This document shows positions 51,226 through 59,325 of a DNA stretch of 64,000 bases, one piece after another. The stretch is from Verrucomicrobiota bacterium. Its GTDB lineage: Bacteria; Verrucomicrobiota; Verrucomicrobiia; Limisphaerales; UBA9464. The position numbers and the translations under genes are program-made. The notes below the pieces were generated by a model that was not told the DNA's origin, made no database searches, and saw nothing but the letters and a program-made list of their open reading frames with translations. The DNA is taken from contig JAFLEF010000025.1 in the NCBI GenBank assembly GCA_017309115.1, forward strand, positions 1-64,000. Direction: 5' to 3'. The stretch's first letter is position 1, and the number at the start of each line of letters is the position of its first letter.

Positions 51226-52488
51226 ATGAATACCACGCCCCGCGAAGTTATTGCTCCGGAGGGTTCCCTGATCACCGAAGACCAGGTCCGCCAACTCGTC
51301 GCCCAATCGTGTCCTGTGGCCGATTACCGCGGGCGAAAGGTGCTGCTGATCATTCCCGATGGCACCCGCACTGCGCCCATTGGGATGATGTTCAAAGCCC
51401 TCTTTGCGGCGATCGGTCCGGAGACGGCGGCGTTCGATATTCTGATTGCTCTGGGAACGCATCCCCCGATGTCGAACGAGGCCATCTGTCGGCGGCTGGA
51501 GATCACCTTGGAGCAGTGGTGCGAAGACTATTCCCATGTCCGGTTCTTCAATCACGAGTGGGACAATCCGGCGGCGCTCCGGTCGCTGGGCCACATTCCC
51601 GCCGAGGAGATCAGTCAGCTGTCGGGCGGGCTCTTTGCAATGGACGTGCCGGTCAGCATCAACGCCCGGGTTTTTGACTACGACGAGATCATCATCGTGG
51701 GCCCGGTGTTCCCACACGAGGTCGTGGGCATGAGTGGCGGCAACAAGTACCTGTTCCCCGGAGTGGGCGGACCGGACATTCTCAATTTCTTTCACTGGTT
51801 GGGCGCGGTGGTGACCAACATGGGCATCATCGGGAACGCTCACACCCCGGTGCGCGCGGTGGTAGATCGGGCCGGGGCGATGGTGCCGATTCCCAAGAAG
51901 TGTTTTGCCTTGGTGGCGAAGGGAGGCGGCGCCGTGGGATTGTTCGCGGGCACTCCGGAAGACGCCTGGGCGGGCGCGGCCAAGTTGTCGGCGGAGCATC
52001 ACATCGTTTGGAAGGATCGGAGCTTCCCCACCATTTTGTCCTGTGCTTCGCCGATGTACGACGAGCTGTGGGTGGGCGCCAAGGCGATGTACAAGCTGGA
52101 ACCGGTTCTGGCGGCCGGGGGCGAACTGATCATTTACGCGCCGCATTTGCGGGAGGTCAGCGTGGTTCATGACCGCTTCATTCGGCAGGTCGGCTATCAC
52201 TGCCGGGACTACTTCCTCAAGCAATGGGATCAGTTCAAGCATCTGCCCTGGGGCACGCTGGCGCACTGCACCCACGTCTTCGGCGGCGGCACCTATGAGA
52301 ACGGCGTGGAGACCCCACGAGCTCGGGTCACGCTGGCCACGGGTATTCCGGAGGCGGTGTGCCGGGAGATCAATCTGGGGTATCGCGACTGGCGGAGCTT
52401 GCGGGTGGAAGATTACGCGAACCGGGAATCCGAAGGCGTGCTCTTGGTCCCCAAGGCGGGTGAGCAGTTGTACAAGCTGCGAAGCTAA
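51226..52488 (+). CDS. LarA-like (DUF2088) nickel-pincer-type racemase/epimerase
   Basis: A 420-residue protein of the lactate-racemase/DUF2088 family, enzymes that use a nickel pincer nucleotide to racemise or epimerise hydroxyacids. Motifs: IPDGTRTAP (substrate/cofactor site, LarA DxTRP region), LIALGTHPPMS, NHEWDNP, MSGGNKYLFPGVGG, and HCTHVFGGGTYE. In LarA the cofactor is attached to a lysine; KYLFPG is a candidate region, unproven. LarB, LarC and LarE, which make the cofactor, are not in the window and must be encoded elsewhere for activity. Probable substrate: a sugar acid or hydroxyacid. Confidence 0.85.
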   Translation: MNTTPREVIAPEGSLITEDQVRQLVAQSCPVADYRGRKVLLIIPDGTRTAPIGMMFKALFAAIGPETAAFDILIALGTHPPMSNEAICRRLEITLEQWCEDYSHVRFFNHEWDNPAALRSLGHIPAEEISQLSGGLFAMDVPVSINARVFDYDEIIIVGPVFPHEVVGMSGGNKYLFPGVGGPDILNFFHWLGAVVTNMGIIGNAHTPVRAVVDRAGAMVPIPKKCFALVAKGGGAVGLFAGTPEDAWAGAAKLSAEHHIVWKDRSFPTILSCASPMYDELWVGAKAMYKLEPVLAAGGELIIYAPHLREVSVVHDRFIRQVGYHCRDYFLKQWDQFKHLPWGTLAHCTHVFGGGTYENGVETPRARVTLATGIPEAVCREINLGYRDWRSLRVEDYANRESEGVLLVPKAGEQLYKLRS

Positions 52489-52600
52489 GGGCGTCTCCGG
52501 ATCCTCAGGCGGCCCCGGTCTTCAGGCTCGGCCCGACCGGTGAATTCCCCAGGGTGACTCCGTTGACATTTGGCGCCGGAGCGCAGGAGATTGCGTTCGG

Positions 52601-53287
52601 ATGACGTCCACTCCTTCACCGCGGTTCGACACTCTGCGCGAGGCCTACGCCGCAGTGTACCGCTGCGACCCGGAGTCCTTCGAGCGACGGGTGTTCTGGA
52701 AGGGGCTGTATCGGCATGCTTGGGTGCCGGCCCATTGGATGTGGTGGTTCGAGCGCGAGTTTTTTCGGCCCGATCTCGAGGCGGTTCGGGCCATCGGCAA
52801 CGCCCGGAACGAGCCGGACTTGCAACGGGCCATCGACGATCTGGAGAATCATGGGCTGGTGGAACGTAGTATCCGGCGGGGTCGGCTGATGATCCGGCTT
52901 TCCCCGAATCGGTTGATCTATCTGCTCCGGCCCTTGTTGCCCCTGCTGCATCCAGCCGCCGAAGAGCCTCTTCATTACATTCCAGTCGCTCCGGCTCGGG
53001 TGCCGACTCTGGATTCGGCGCAATCCTCCCCGCGGTCACCGCAGGCCGCCCGGGCGGGGGAGCGGATCCCGGGTGGGGTGCAGTTGGTGCGCGTGCTCAA
53101 GCGGTTACACGGCGACGTGGTGTCGGGACGTGAACTTTCGCTGGCCCTGGCGGATGCCGGGTTGACCCGGTCGGAAGCCGAGGCGGCCTTACGCGAGGTG
53201 GCGACGGGGCGGTCCGAACTGGAGTGGTTGAAGGGGTATTTCCAATTGCTGGACGAGGTGGAACGGCTGCGGGCGGAACGGCGTTAA
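52601..53287 (+). CDS. Hypothetical protein, N-terminal domain paralogous to next gene
   Basis: A 228-residue cytoplasmic protein. Residues about 9-87 align without gaps to the next protein: F-x-T-x-R-E-A, Y-R-C-x-P-x-x-F-x-R-R, then W-x-F and G-x-x-R. The region continues with a possible winged-helix-like stretch (RAIDDLENHGLVERSIRRGRLMIRL), then a Pro/Ser-rich linker, and ends with a helical domain (VQLVRVLKRLHGDVVSGRELSLALADAGLTRSEAEAALREV). I do not recognise the family. A good ribosome-binding site (AGGAGA, 52585-52590) precedes the start. The function is unknown. Confidence 0.7.
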   Translation: MTSTPSPRFDTLREAYAAVYRCDPESFERRVFWKGLYRHAWVPAHWMWWFEREFFRPDLEAVRAIGNARNEPDLQRAIDDLENHGLVERSIRRGRLMIRLSPNRLIYLLRPLLPLLHPAAEEPLHYIPVAPARVPTLDSAQSSPRSPQAARAGERIPGGVQLVRVLKRLHGDVVSGRELSLALADAGLTRSEAEAALREVATGRSELEWLKGYFQLLDEVERLRAERR

Positions 53288-53379
53288 CCGGGGGTTGACC
53301 CGTTGGCTGGGTAAAAAATTCCCAAAAGTCATCATTGCGCTGAGGAGAAAGGCCAGGAAACTGCTGGGCGTTCCCTGTC

Positions 53380-53820
53380 ATGTCAGATCCTGTTGGCACA
53401 CCCCCATTCGGGACGTTTCGGGAGGCATTTTGTCACGCCTACCGTTGTTCCCCGCTGGCGTTCCCACGACGCGCCTTGGTCCGGGCCATTCCGTGGTGGC
53501 GTCGGCCCTTTGTCGTTCCGTTTATTTGGCTGTTCCCGGCGACGTTCGGGATGGACGTCCACATCCTGGAATTACTCGGGAAGACCCGCTCCAAGAACGA
53601 GTTCTCCCAGCTGCTCGACGAGTTTCACAACGCCATGCGAGTGACCCGGAGCTGGTCCAAACGCTGGCTGGGGTTCCGGATGTCGGGTCACACCCTGATC
53701 GAACTGCGGGACGAACTGGATGAGCTGATTCTTCCGGGGGAACGTCCGCCTGATCCCCGGCGCATGCCGCAGGCTTATCGGCAGGAAGTGGCGGAGGGGA
53801 AGCTGAGTGCTGAGAGCTGA
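53380..53820 (+). CDS. Hypothetical protein, short paralogue with repeat-derived C-terminus
   Basis: A 146-residue protein whose first ~90 residues are a gapless paralogue of the N-terminal domain of the preceding gene (FGTFREAFCHAYRCSPLAFPRR versus FDTLREAYAAVYRC...). It lacks the linker and C-terminal domain of that protein. The last seven residues (KLSAES region) and the TGA stop are encoded by the CTGAGAG array that follows, so the true ancestral end was probably altered by repeat insertion. Function unknown; the two genes probably form a tandem duplication with later divergence. Confidence 0.68.
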   Translation: MSDPVGTPPFGTFREAFCHAYRCSPLAFPRRALVRAIPWWRRPFVVPFIWLFPATFGMDVHILELLGKTRSKNEFSQLLDEFHNAMRVTRSWSKRWLGFRMSGHTLIELRDELDELILPGERPPDPRRMPQAYRQEVAEGKLSAES

Positions 53821-54566
53821 GAGCTGAGAGAAAGGCAACGAGGGGGGCGCCTCTTCTCTCCCGACGCGTCACGGCAGGACCGGCGCGTGGGGTCACCCGG
53901 TCGGTCAGCGCCTCGTTCCCTCGGCTACGGGGTGGGGCGAGGTTCCTGCTTGGCCTTCCGCGTTATGGCGAAGGACCGCGTCGAGCCTCCACCGGTGAAC
54001 GGCTCCGCGGAGCGTCGCCCCACCGGTTGAGCCGTAGTAGCCGCCGACGGCAGGAGGCGCCATCTTCCTCCCGACGCGTCACGGCAGGACCGGCGCGTGG
54101 GGTCGCCCCGGTCAGTCAGCGCCTCGTTCCCTCGGCGGGTACGGGGTGGGGCGAGGTTCCTGCCTGGCCTTCCGCGTTATGGCGAAGAACCGCGTCGAGC
54201 TTCCACCCGTGAACGGCTCCGCAGAGCGTCGCCCCACCGGTTGAGCCGTAGCCGCCGACGGCAGGAGGCGCCATCTTCCTACCTCCCGCGTCACGGCAGG
54301 ACCGGCACGTGGGGTCGCCCCGGTCAGTCAGCGCCTCGTTCCCTCGGCGGATACGGGGTGGGCGAGGTTCCTGCCTGGCCTTCCGCGTTATGGCGAAGAA
54401 CCGCGGCGAGCCTCCACCCGTGAACGGCTCCGCAGAGCGTCGCCCCACCGGTTGAGCCGTAGCCGCCGACGGCAGGAGGCGCCATCTTCCTCCCTCCCGC
54501 GTCACGGCAGGACCGGCGCCTGGGGTCACCCCGGTCAGTCAGCGCCTCGTTCCCTCGGCGGATACT
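53804..54566. repeat. Tandem array of a 211-base repeat (3 copies plus a partial)
   Basis: CTGAGAG units (53804-53831) lead into a tandem repeat with starts near 53850, 54061 and 54272, and a fourth partial copy from 54483 to about 54566. Each unit holds GACGCGTCACGGCAGGACCG-type sequence, GTCAGCGCCTCGTTCCCTCGG, GGTTCCTGCCTGGCCTTCCG, a reverse palindrome module GGCTCCGCAGAGCGTCGCC and GTAGCCGCCGACGGCAGGAG. Frames in it encode repeated peptides but have no protein-like features. It separates two convergent genes. Confidence 0.9.
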
Positions 54567-54583
54567 TTTCGCCCCGGCGGCGT

Positions 54584-55591
54584 TCAGCGAGCGCGTTTCG
54601 CTTCCCGCAGCAGCTTGTCCCAATCCAGTGCCGGTCCTGGGTCCACTTTGTTGGTCTGGATGTGGAAGTGGCCCAAGACCCCTTGGAAGTTCGCCAGGTC
54701 CGACGCGGGCAGGGCTTGCCGGATCAGTTGTCCGTTCGCGTCCCGGGGATAGGTCAGCTTCAGCTTGGGAAAGACTTCGGCCAAGGTGGCAGTGAGTCGG
54801 GCCAGGGCCGCGTACTGCTGGGGCGTGAAGTCGTATTGGACCAGAGTTTCACCCTGGATCTCCCCGGTGATGAGTTCGGGGCGCGCGGGACGGCCTACAA
54901 AGTCCGGGGTGCGAATGCCCGTGTCGCCGAGCCAGACCGGAAAGGTGAGGCGGACCCCCGACAAGTCCGTCGTGTACCAGGGTTCCAATCGCTTTCGGCT
55001 CTCTGGTGGATAGGCCCCAATCTGGGCGATCTCAATGCCGATTCCCCGGGTGTTCGAACTTGTGGCGTGCCAGGCGCGTTCCTTCAGATCCAGCGTCTGG
55101 TAGATCGTGCCGTCCACATCGAGCATGAAGTGCACGCTCAGACCGCGTTCGTCATGGAGCACCTGAAAGCAGCGGCGACTGGTGCCGCAGGCGTCGAAGT
55201 GCAGCACGAACTGATCGACCACGTTCTGGAGTTCCGGAAGGGACCAGCCGCCACCACGGACCCGTTCCAGTTGATTCGTGTCCAGGCCCGCGCGTCGCAA
55301 ACCGTAGCGGTTGGGAGTGGTGAGATTAGGTTCCTCCTTCTTCGAGGTTTCCCAATCGCTGTGGTCGAAAGGCACGAACCTTCGTTCCACCCGGTATCCG
55401 TCATACCCGCCGGGATCGGTCCACAGCACGACCGGCGTTCCGGTGTGGAACAATTGGCCGGCCACCATGATTTCGTCGCCGGATCGAGTCAGGGGTTTGC
55501 CCGGTCGATGGGCACATCCCAAGCCCCAGAGCAGGACCGACAGGGCAACGGCCGAGAGTGAGGGAATCAGCGAGAAACGACGACGGTTCAT
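54584..55591 (-). CDS. N-acetylmuramoyl-L-alanine amidase (Amidase_2), lipoprotein-like
   Basis: A 335-residue amidase that cleaves the amide bond between muramic acid and the peptide stem. The N-terminus (RRRFSLIPSLSAVALSVLLWGLGCAH) has a helix and a cysteine suggesting a lipoprotein, although the lipobox is imperfect. The Amidase_2 core is seen in VLHFDACGTSRRCFQVLHDERGLSVHFMLDVDGTIYQTLDLKERAWHA (first His ligand and HA pair) and GVLGHFHIQTNKVDPGPALDW (second zinc His region). It is the last gene of a ClpX-like-Era-amidase run, 28 bases after era. Confidence 0.88.
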   Translation of the reverse strand: MNRRRFSLIPSLSAVALSVLLWGLGCAHRPGKPLTRSGDEIMVAGQLFHTGTPVVLWTDPGGYDGYRVERRFVPFDHSDWETSKKEEPNLTTPNRYGLRRAGLDTNQLERVRGGGWSLPELQNVVDQFVLHFDACGTSRRCFQVLHDERGLSVHFMLDVDGTIYQTLDLKERAWHATSSNTRGIGIEIAQIGAYPPESRKRLEPWYTTDLSGVRLTFPVWLGDTGIRTPDFVGRPARPELITGEIQGETLVQYDFTPQQYAALARLTATLAEVFPKLKLTYPRDANGQLIRQALPASDLANFQGVLGHFHIQTNKVDPGPALDWDKLLREAKRAR

Positions 55592-55619
55592 CGTGCGGAA
55601 AGCGCCCGGGATCTCAGAA

Positions 55620-56495
55620 CTAACCACCCACGTGTTTGTCGACGAGGACATCCAGGTCCAGAAAGACCTTTCGCTGCAAAGAATGCTCGAGTTCCTGTCG
55701 GGCGGACGTGCCGATGGCCCGGATCATTCCGGCGCCGACCCCAATCAACATGCGCTGGTAACGGTCATTGGGTGTCAGAACGGACGCCTTAATGTGCAGG
55801 AACGACTGTCCGTCGCGGGTGGTGGCTTCTTCTACAGCATCCAATTCGATGACCGTGCGGTAGGGCACTTCCTGTCCGGTCTGTAGATACACCTGTTCGC
55901 GGATCAGTTCGGCGATTTGGAAATCGCGGTGGGCGTTGGTGAAATCCTCGGGCGGATAAAGCGGCGGATGTTCGGGAAGGAATCCGGCCAGCAGCGACTT
56001 GAGCTCGGGAAGTCCATGACCGTTACGGGCCGAGACTTCGGCAACTCCAGCGTAGTCGCGACCGCGTTCCAACCAAGCTTTGCGGGCCGGACGCCGGCGC
56101 AGGTCGAACTTGGTCAGACACAGAATGCGGGGTTGCTTCACATGACTGAGCACCTGCGTGACCATTTGATCTTCCTCGCCGATTTCGCGGGAGGGATCGA
56201 CCACGTGCAGCACCAAGTCGATGCCGTCGAGGGCTTCGCGAGCCTTGCGATGCAGTTCGGTGACGAGCTTGCTGGTCTTGGTCTTGAAAAATCCCGGGGT
56301 ATCCACCAGCACCAGTTGGAATTGCGGACCATTGACCACCCCGTGCACCACGTGGCGGGTGGTCTGGGGCTTGGGTGTGACGATGGACACCTTGTGACCG
56401 ACGAGAGCGTTGGTCAGGGTGGATTTTCCCACGTTGGTGCGGCCAATCAGGGCGGCCAGACCGGCGCGGAAGGGAAGAGCGGGCGTTTCAGACAC
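55620..56495 (-). CDS. era: GTPase Era
   Basis: A 291-residue essential GTPase that helps mature 16S rRNA and assemble the 30S subunit. G1 is GRTNVGKST, G2 region KPQTTRH, G3 DTPGF, G4 TKFD (the usual NKxD has Thr for Asn), G5 SARNGHG. The C-terminal KH domain shows IREQVYLQTGQEVPY and the RNA-binding GVGAGMIRAIG stretch (GxxGxxI type). The threonine in G4 and in G1 (NVGKS after GRT) are unusual but the rest is canonical. It lies in a minus-strand run with ClpX-like upstream and an amidase downstream. Confidence 0.95.
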   Translation of the reverse strand: MSETPALPFRAGLAALIGRTNVGKSTLTNALVGHKVSIVTPKPQTTRHVVHGVVNGPQFQLVLVDTPGFFKTKTSKLVTELHRKAREALDGIDLVLHVVDPSREIGEEDQMVTQVLSHVKQPRILCLTKFDLRRRPARKAWLERGRDYAGVAEVSARNGHGLPELKSLLAGFLPEHPPLYPPEDFTNAHRDFQIAELIREQVYLQTGQEVPYRTVIELDAVEEATTRDGQSFLHIKASVLTPNDRYQRMLIGVGAGMIRAIGTSARQELEHSLQRKVFLDLDVLVDKHVGG

Positions 56496-56519
56496 AGGCG
56501 TTAGGTACCGGCGCAGCCT

Positions 56520-57776
56520 TCACTGGGAGGCCTTGTCCTTCAATACCTGCTTCAAGGCTGTAGCGGGATCCTCCACCAAGGCGGCGGTCACGGCGAACCG
56601 TTTCACCCGGCTGGAAGGCAGCTTGAACTTGAAGTCCCGGAAGACGCGTTCGCAGACCGTCATGAGTCCGCGGGCGCCGGTGCCTTCCTGGGCCGCCAGC
56701 GCAGCCAACCGGCGCAGGCCGTCATCGCGGAAGTCCACCTCCACGCCATAGGCGGCGAAAGCGCGTTCGTATTGGTGAATCAGGCTGCTCTCGCTCTTGC
56801 GCAGGACGTCAAACAGATCGTCCTCGTTGAGTCCGTGGCAGGCGACCCGAACGGGCAGTCGGCCAATGAATTCCGGCTCCAAGCCGTAGGCGATCAGGTC
56901 CGACGTGGTGGTCTGGGCGATCAAGCGATCTACGCTGGTGTGGCCGGCCTTGCTGCGCCGGGCTTCGGCGGCGGGCTGGGTTAGGAGCCGACGTCGGATC
57001 AGCTGATCCATTCCGGAGAAGGCACCACTTACGATGAACAGAATGTGTCGGGTGTTGAGCGTCTCCTTCGCCGGAACTCCGCCCCGCATGGCGCTCATGG
57101 CCGACTGGAGCTGGCCGGTCATGTCGTTGGGCGAGACCAGCGGCACTTCGGCATCCTCCATCAACTTGAGCAGATTCGTCTGCACGCCCCGTCCGGAAAC
57201 GTCCCGTCCGGCGCCGGCTTCGCGGGTGGCGAGTTTGTCCACTTCATCCAGATAGATGATGCCGTGTTCGGCCTTTTTGAGGTCGTTGCCGGCGCGGCGA
57301 TAGAGGTCGCGCACCAGGTCATCCACATCGCCGCCGACGTAGCCGGTCTCGCTGAACTTCGTGGCGTCGGCTTTCACGAAGGGCACGCCGATCAATTCCG
57401 CGGCCGAGCGAATCAGGTGCGTCTTGCCCACGCCCGTCGGTCCCAGCAGCAGCACGTTTTGCTTCTGATAATAGGGCGCGGCGTGGCCTTCCTCGGTCAG
57501 GCGAACGTGTTGGAAGTGATCGCACAAGGCCACGCTCAGAACTTTCTTGGCCTCGGTTTGGCCAATGACGAAGCGGTTGAGGTGGCGGGCGATTTCCTGG
57601 GGTCGCAGTTGGAAATGGAAGGCGGAGGAAGGTGCGGCGGTTTGGATGACCCCGGGCTTGGGCTGGGGTTCCTCCAAGGTGGAGCGGACCGGGGAGCGGA
57701 CGGAACGGAGTTTGCGCGGGACACCTTGCGTGACCGGGCCAAGAGCGCCGGGATGTCCACTGGGATGATCGACCAT
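56520..57776 (-). CDS. ClpX-like AAA+ ATPase lacking zinc domain
   Basis: A 418-residue AAA+ protein of the ClpX class: Walker A GPTGVGKTH, FSETGYVGGDVDDLV, Walker B GIIYLDEVDK, GRGVQTNLLKLMEDAEV and the C-terminal GTGARGLMTVCERV (sensor 2). ClpX unfolds tagged proteins for ClpP. Here the N-terminal C4 zinc-binding domain is missing; the first ~50 residues are low-complexity. The ClpP-docking loop (IGF in E. coli ClpX) is not found after the ILFIVSGAFSGMD segment, where LIRRRLLTQPAAEARRS follows. It may act as a stand-alone unfoldase. ClpP is not adjacent. Confidence 0.85.
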   Translation of the reverse strand: MVDHPSGHPGALGPVTQGVPRKLRSVRSPVRSTLEEPQPKPGVIQTAAPSSAFHFQLRPQEIARHLNRFVIGQTEAKKVLSVALCDHFQHVRLTEEGHAAPYYQKQNVLLLGPTGVGKTHLIRSAAELIGVPFVKADATKFSETGYVGGDVDDLVRDLYRRAGNDLKKAEHGIIYLDEVDKLATREAGAGRDVSGRGVQTNLLKLMEDAEVPLVSPNDMTGQLQSAMSAMRGGVPAKETLNTRHILFIVSGAFSGMDQLIRRRLLTQPAAEARRSKAGHTSVDRLIAQTTTSDLIAYGLEPEFIGRLPVRVACHGLNEDDLFDVLRKSESSLIHQYERAFAAYGVEVDFRDDGLRRLAALAAQEGTGARGLMTVCERVFRDFKFKLPSSRVKRFAVTAALVEDPATALKQVLKDKASQ

Positions 57777-57846
57777 GTCGGGGCAGCGTACTGCCGGATT
57801 GGCCGCCTGTCAGGAAACAAGCATCCGAAGAGGTGGAACCGGCGGA

Positions 57847-59325
57847 TTAGCCGGGGCGACCTTCGCTCGCGGGAAGGGAAATTTGGGCGAGAAAACCCCG
57901 GGGTTGGCGGTTCTGGAAAGAGATCGTTCCGCCACAGGCCTCGGTGCAACTGCGGACAATCGCCAGGCCCAGTCCAGTCCCGCCGGTTTCCCGACCCCGG
58001 GCAAAATCGGGGCGGAAGAACGGTTCTCCGAGACGGGCAAGATCTTCCGGAGGAACGCCCGGACCTTCGTCAGCGACGCTCAGAACCACCCGGGAACCCT
58101 CAGTCTGGGCGCTCACGGTGACCGGCCCGGCGGATCCGGCGTAACGCAGGGCGTTGCGAACCAGGTTGCCCAGGGCACGAGACAACTGCTCGGAGTCGGC
58201 CCGGGCGGTGAGGTGTTCCGGCACCTTCAGGATCACGCCGGCGCCATCGGGACATTCCCGGTCGATCACCTCCTGGGCCACGGCGGCCAAGTTGACCGCG
58301 GCCAGCACGGCATCCTTGGGCTTCAGGCCGGCTTTGGAAAACATCAGCAATTCGTTCACCAATCCGGACATGTGCCGAACTTCCTCGCGGACATCATTGA
58401 GATACTCCCGATCGGAATCACCGGCGCGTTGGTCCATGACGCCGAGGGCCATTTCCATGCGGGCGAGGGGCGAACAGAGTTCATGCGCGATGTCGCCGAG
58501 GAAACGTTTCTGACCGGTCACGAAACCGGCAAGACGAACAGACATGCGGTTGATGGCGCCGCCAAGACGACCGAGTTCGTCGGTGCGCCGGTCGTTGACG
58601 GAAACGTCGAAGTGACCTTCGGCAATCTGCTCGGTGGCGAAGGTCATCTGCCGAACGGATCGCGTAATACTGCCGACAAACGGCAACCACCAGAGGCCGG
58701 AGATGATCAGCACCGCCCCACCGGCCAGCCACCACGGGGTGAAATCGAAGAACAGTCCGCCGGCACTCAGGGTGCGGGAGTGAACGATCAGTCGCGCCAT
58801 TTGTGGCCGGCCGCGCTCGGAGACGCTCAAAGGAGCACGGACGATGGCCCAATAGCCCGGGGGATCAGAGGAGCGGAAGAAGGAGCGGGGTGGGCCGAAG
58901 TCCGGGCGTCCCCCGCCGAATCGGCGGGGCTCGCCCGGAGGTCCGCCAGGATCCATTCCTGGCTGACCTGATCGGTCGTCGCCCCCGGGTCGAAAGAGCG
59001 ACCGCGCCTTTTCCCGTAGAGCCTCGGGAATCTTGAGTTGGGCGCCGGCCAGATGCTCGTAACGCTCGTCGTAGATCGCGAACTGGATTCCGTAGGCTTC
59101 TTCAAAACGGGCCAGGGTGTTGTTCCATTCGTCGCGGTCGCGGGTGCGGATTTCGCCCAGGATGACATCGGCCACCTGTTGAACCCGTTCCCCGGCGAAA
59201 CTGGACATCAGGGCGTCGAACCGGAACTCCGTGATGACCAGCGTGCCGAACACCGCCGCGAGCAGCAGCAGATTCAACAGGAACCAGATCAGGAACCGGG
59301 AATAGAGTGGCAGACGAACCCTCAT
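57847..59325 (-). CDS. Sensor histidine kinase with Gly/Pro-rich periplasmic loop
   Basis: A 492-residue membrane histidine kinase. Helices at about residues 11-32 and 198-219 enclose a periplasmic sensor with an unusual Gly/Pro-rich insert (about 113-156: PGGDDRSGQPGMDPGGPPG and more). Then come HAMP, HisKA (FLGDIAHELCSPLARM, phospho-accepting His281) and HATPase_c (NALRYAG, DEGPGVPPEDL, GTGLGLAIV). It overlaps the response-regulator gene by 4 bases (ATGA), the two being made together. The sensed signal is unknown; the Gly/Pro insert resembles Gly/Pro runs in the CotH protein nearby. Confidence 0.92.
   Translation of the reverse strand: MRVRLPLYSRFLIWFLLNLLLLAAVFGTLVITEFRFDALMSSFAGERVQQVADVILGEIRTRDRDEWNNTLARFEEAYGIQFAIYDERYEHLAGAQLKIPEALREKARSLFRPGGDDRSGQPGMDPGGPPGEPRRFGGGRPDFGPPRSFFRSSDPPGYWAIVRAPLSVSERGRPQMARLIVHSRTLSAGGLFFDFTPWWLAGGAVLIISGLWWLPFVGSITRSVRQMTFATEQIAEGHFDVSVNDRRTDELGRLGGAINRMSVRLAGFVTGQKRFLGDIAHELCSPLARMEMALGVMDQRAGDSDREYLNDVREEVRHMSGLVNELLMFSKAGLKPKDAVLAAVNLAAVAQEVIDRECPDGAGVILKVPEHLTARADSEQLSRALGNLVRNALRYAGSAGPVTVSAQTEGSRVVLSVADEGPGVPPEDLARLGEPFFRPDFARGRETGGTGLGLAIVRSCTEACGGTISFQNRQPRGFLAQISLPASEGRPG

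Noticed and set aside
54097-54623. Frames of 60-137 codons on both strands in the 211-base array
   Set aside because: They recur with the repeat period and contain no protein-like features.
57045-58121. Plus-strand frame opposite the ClpX-like and kinase genes
   Set aside because: Shadow of real minus-strand genes.
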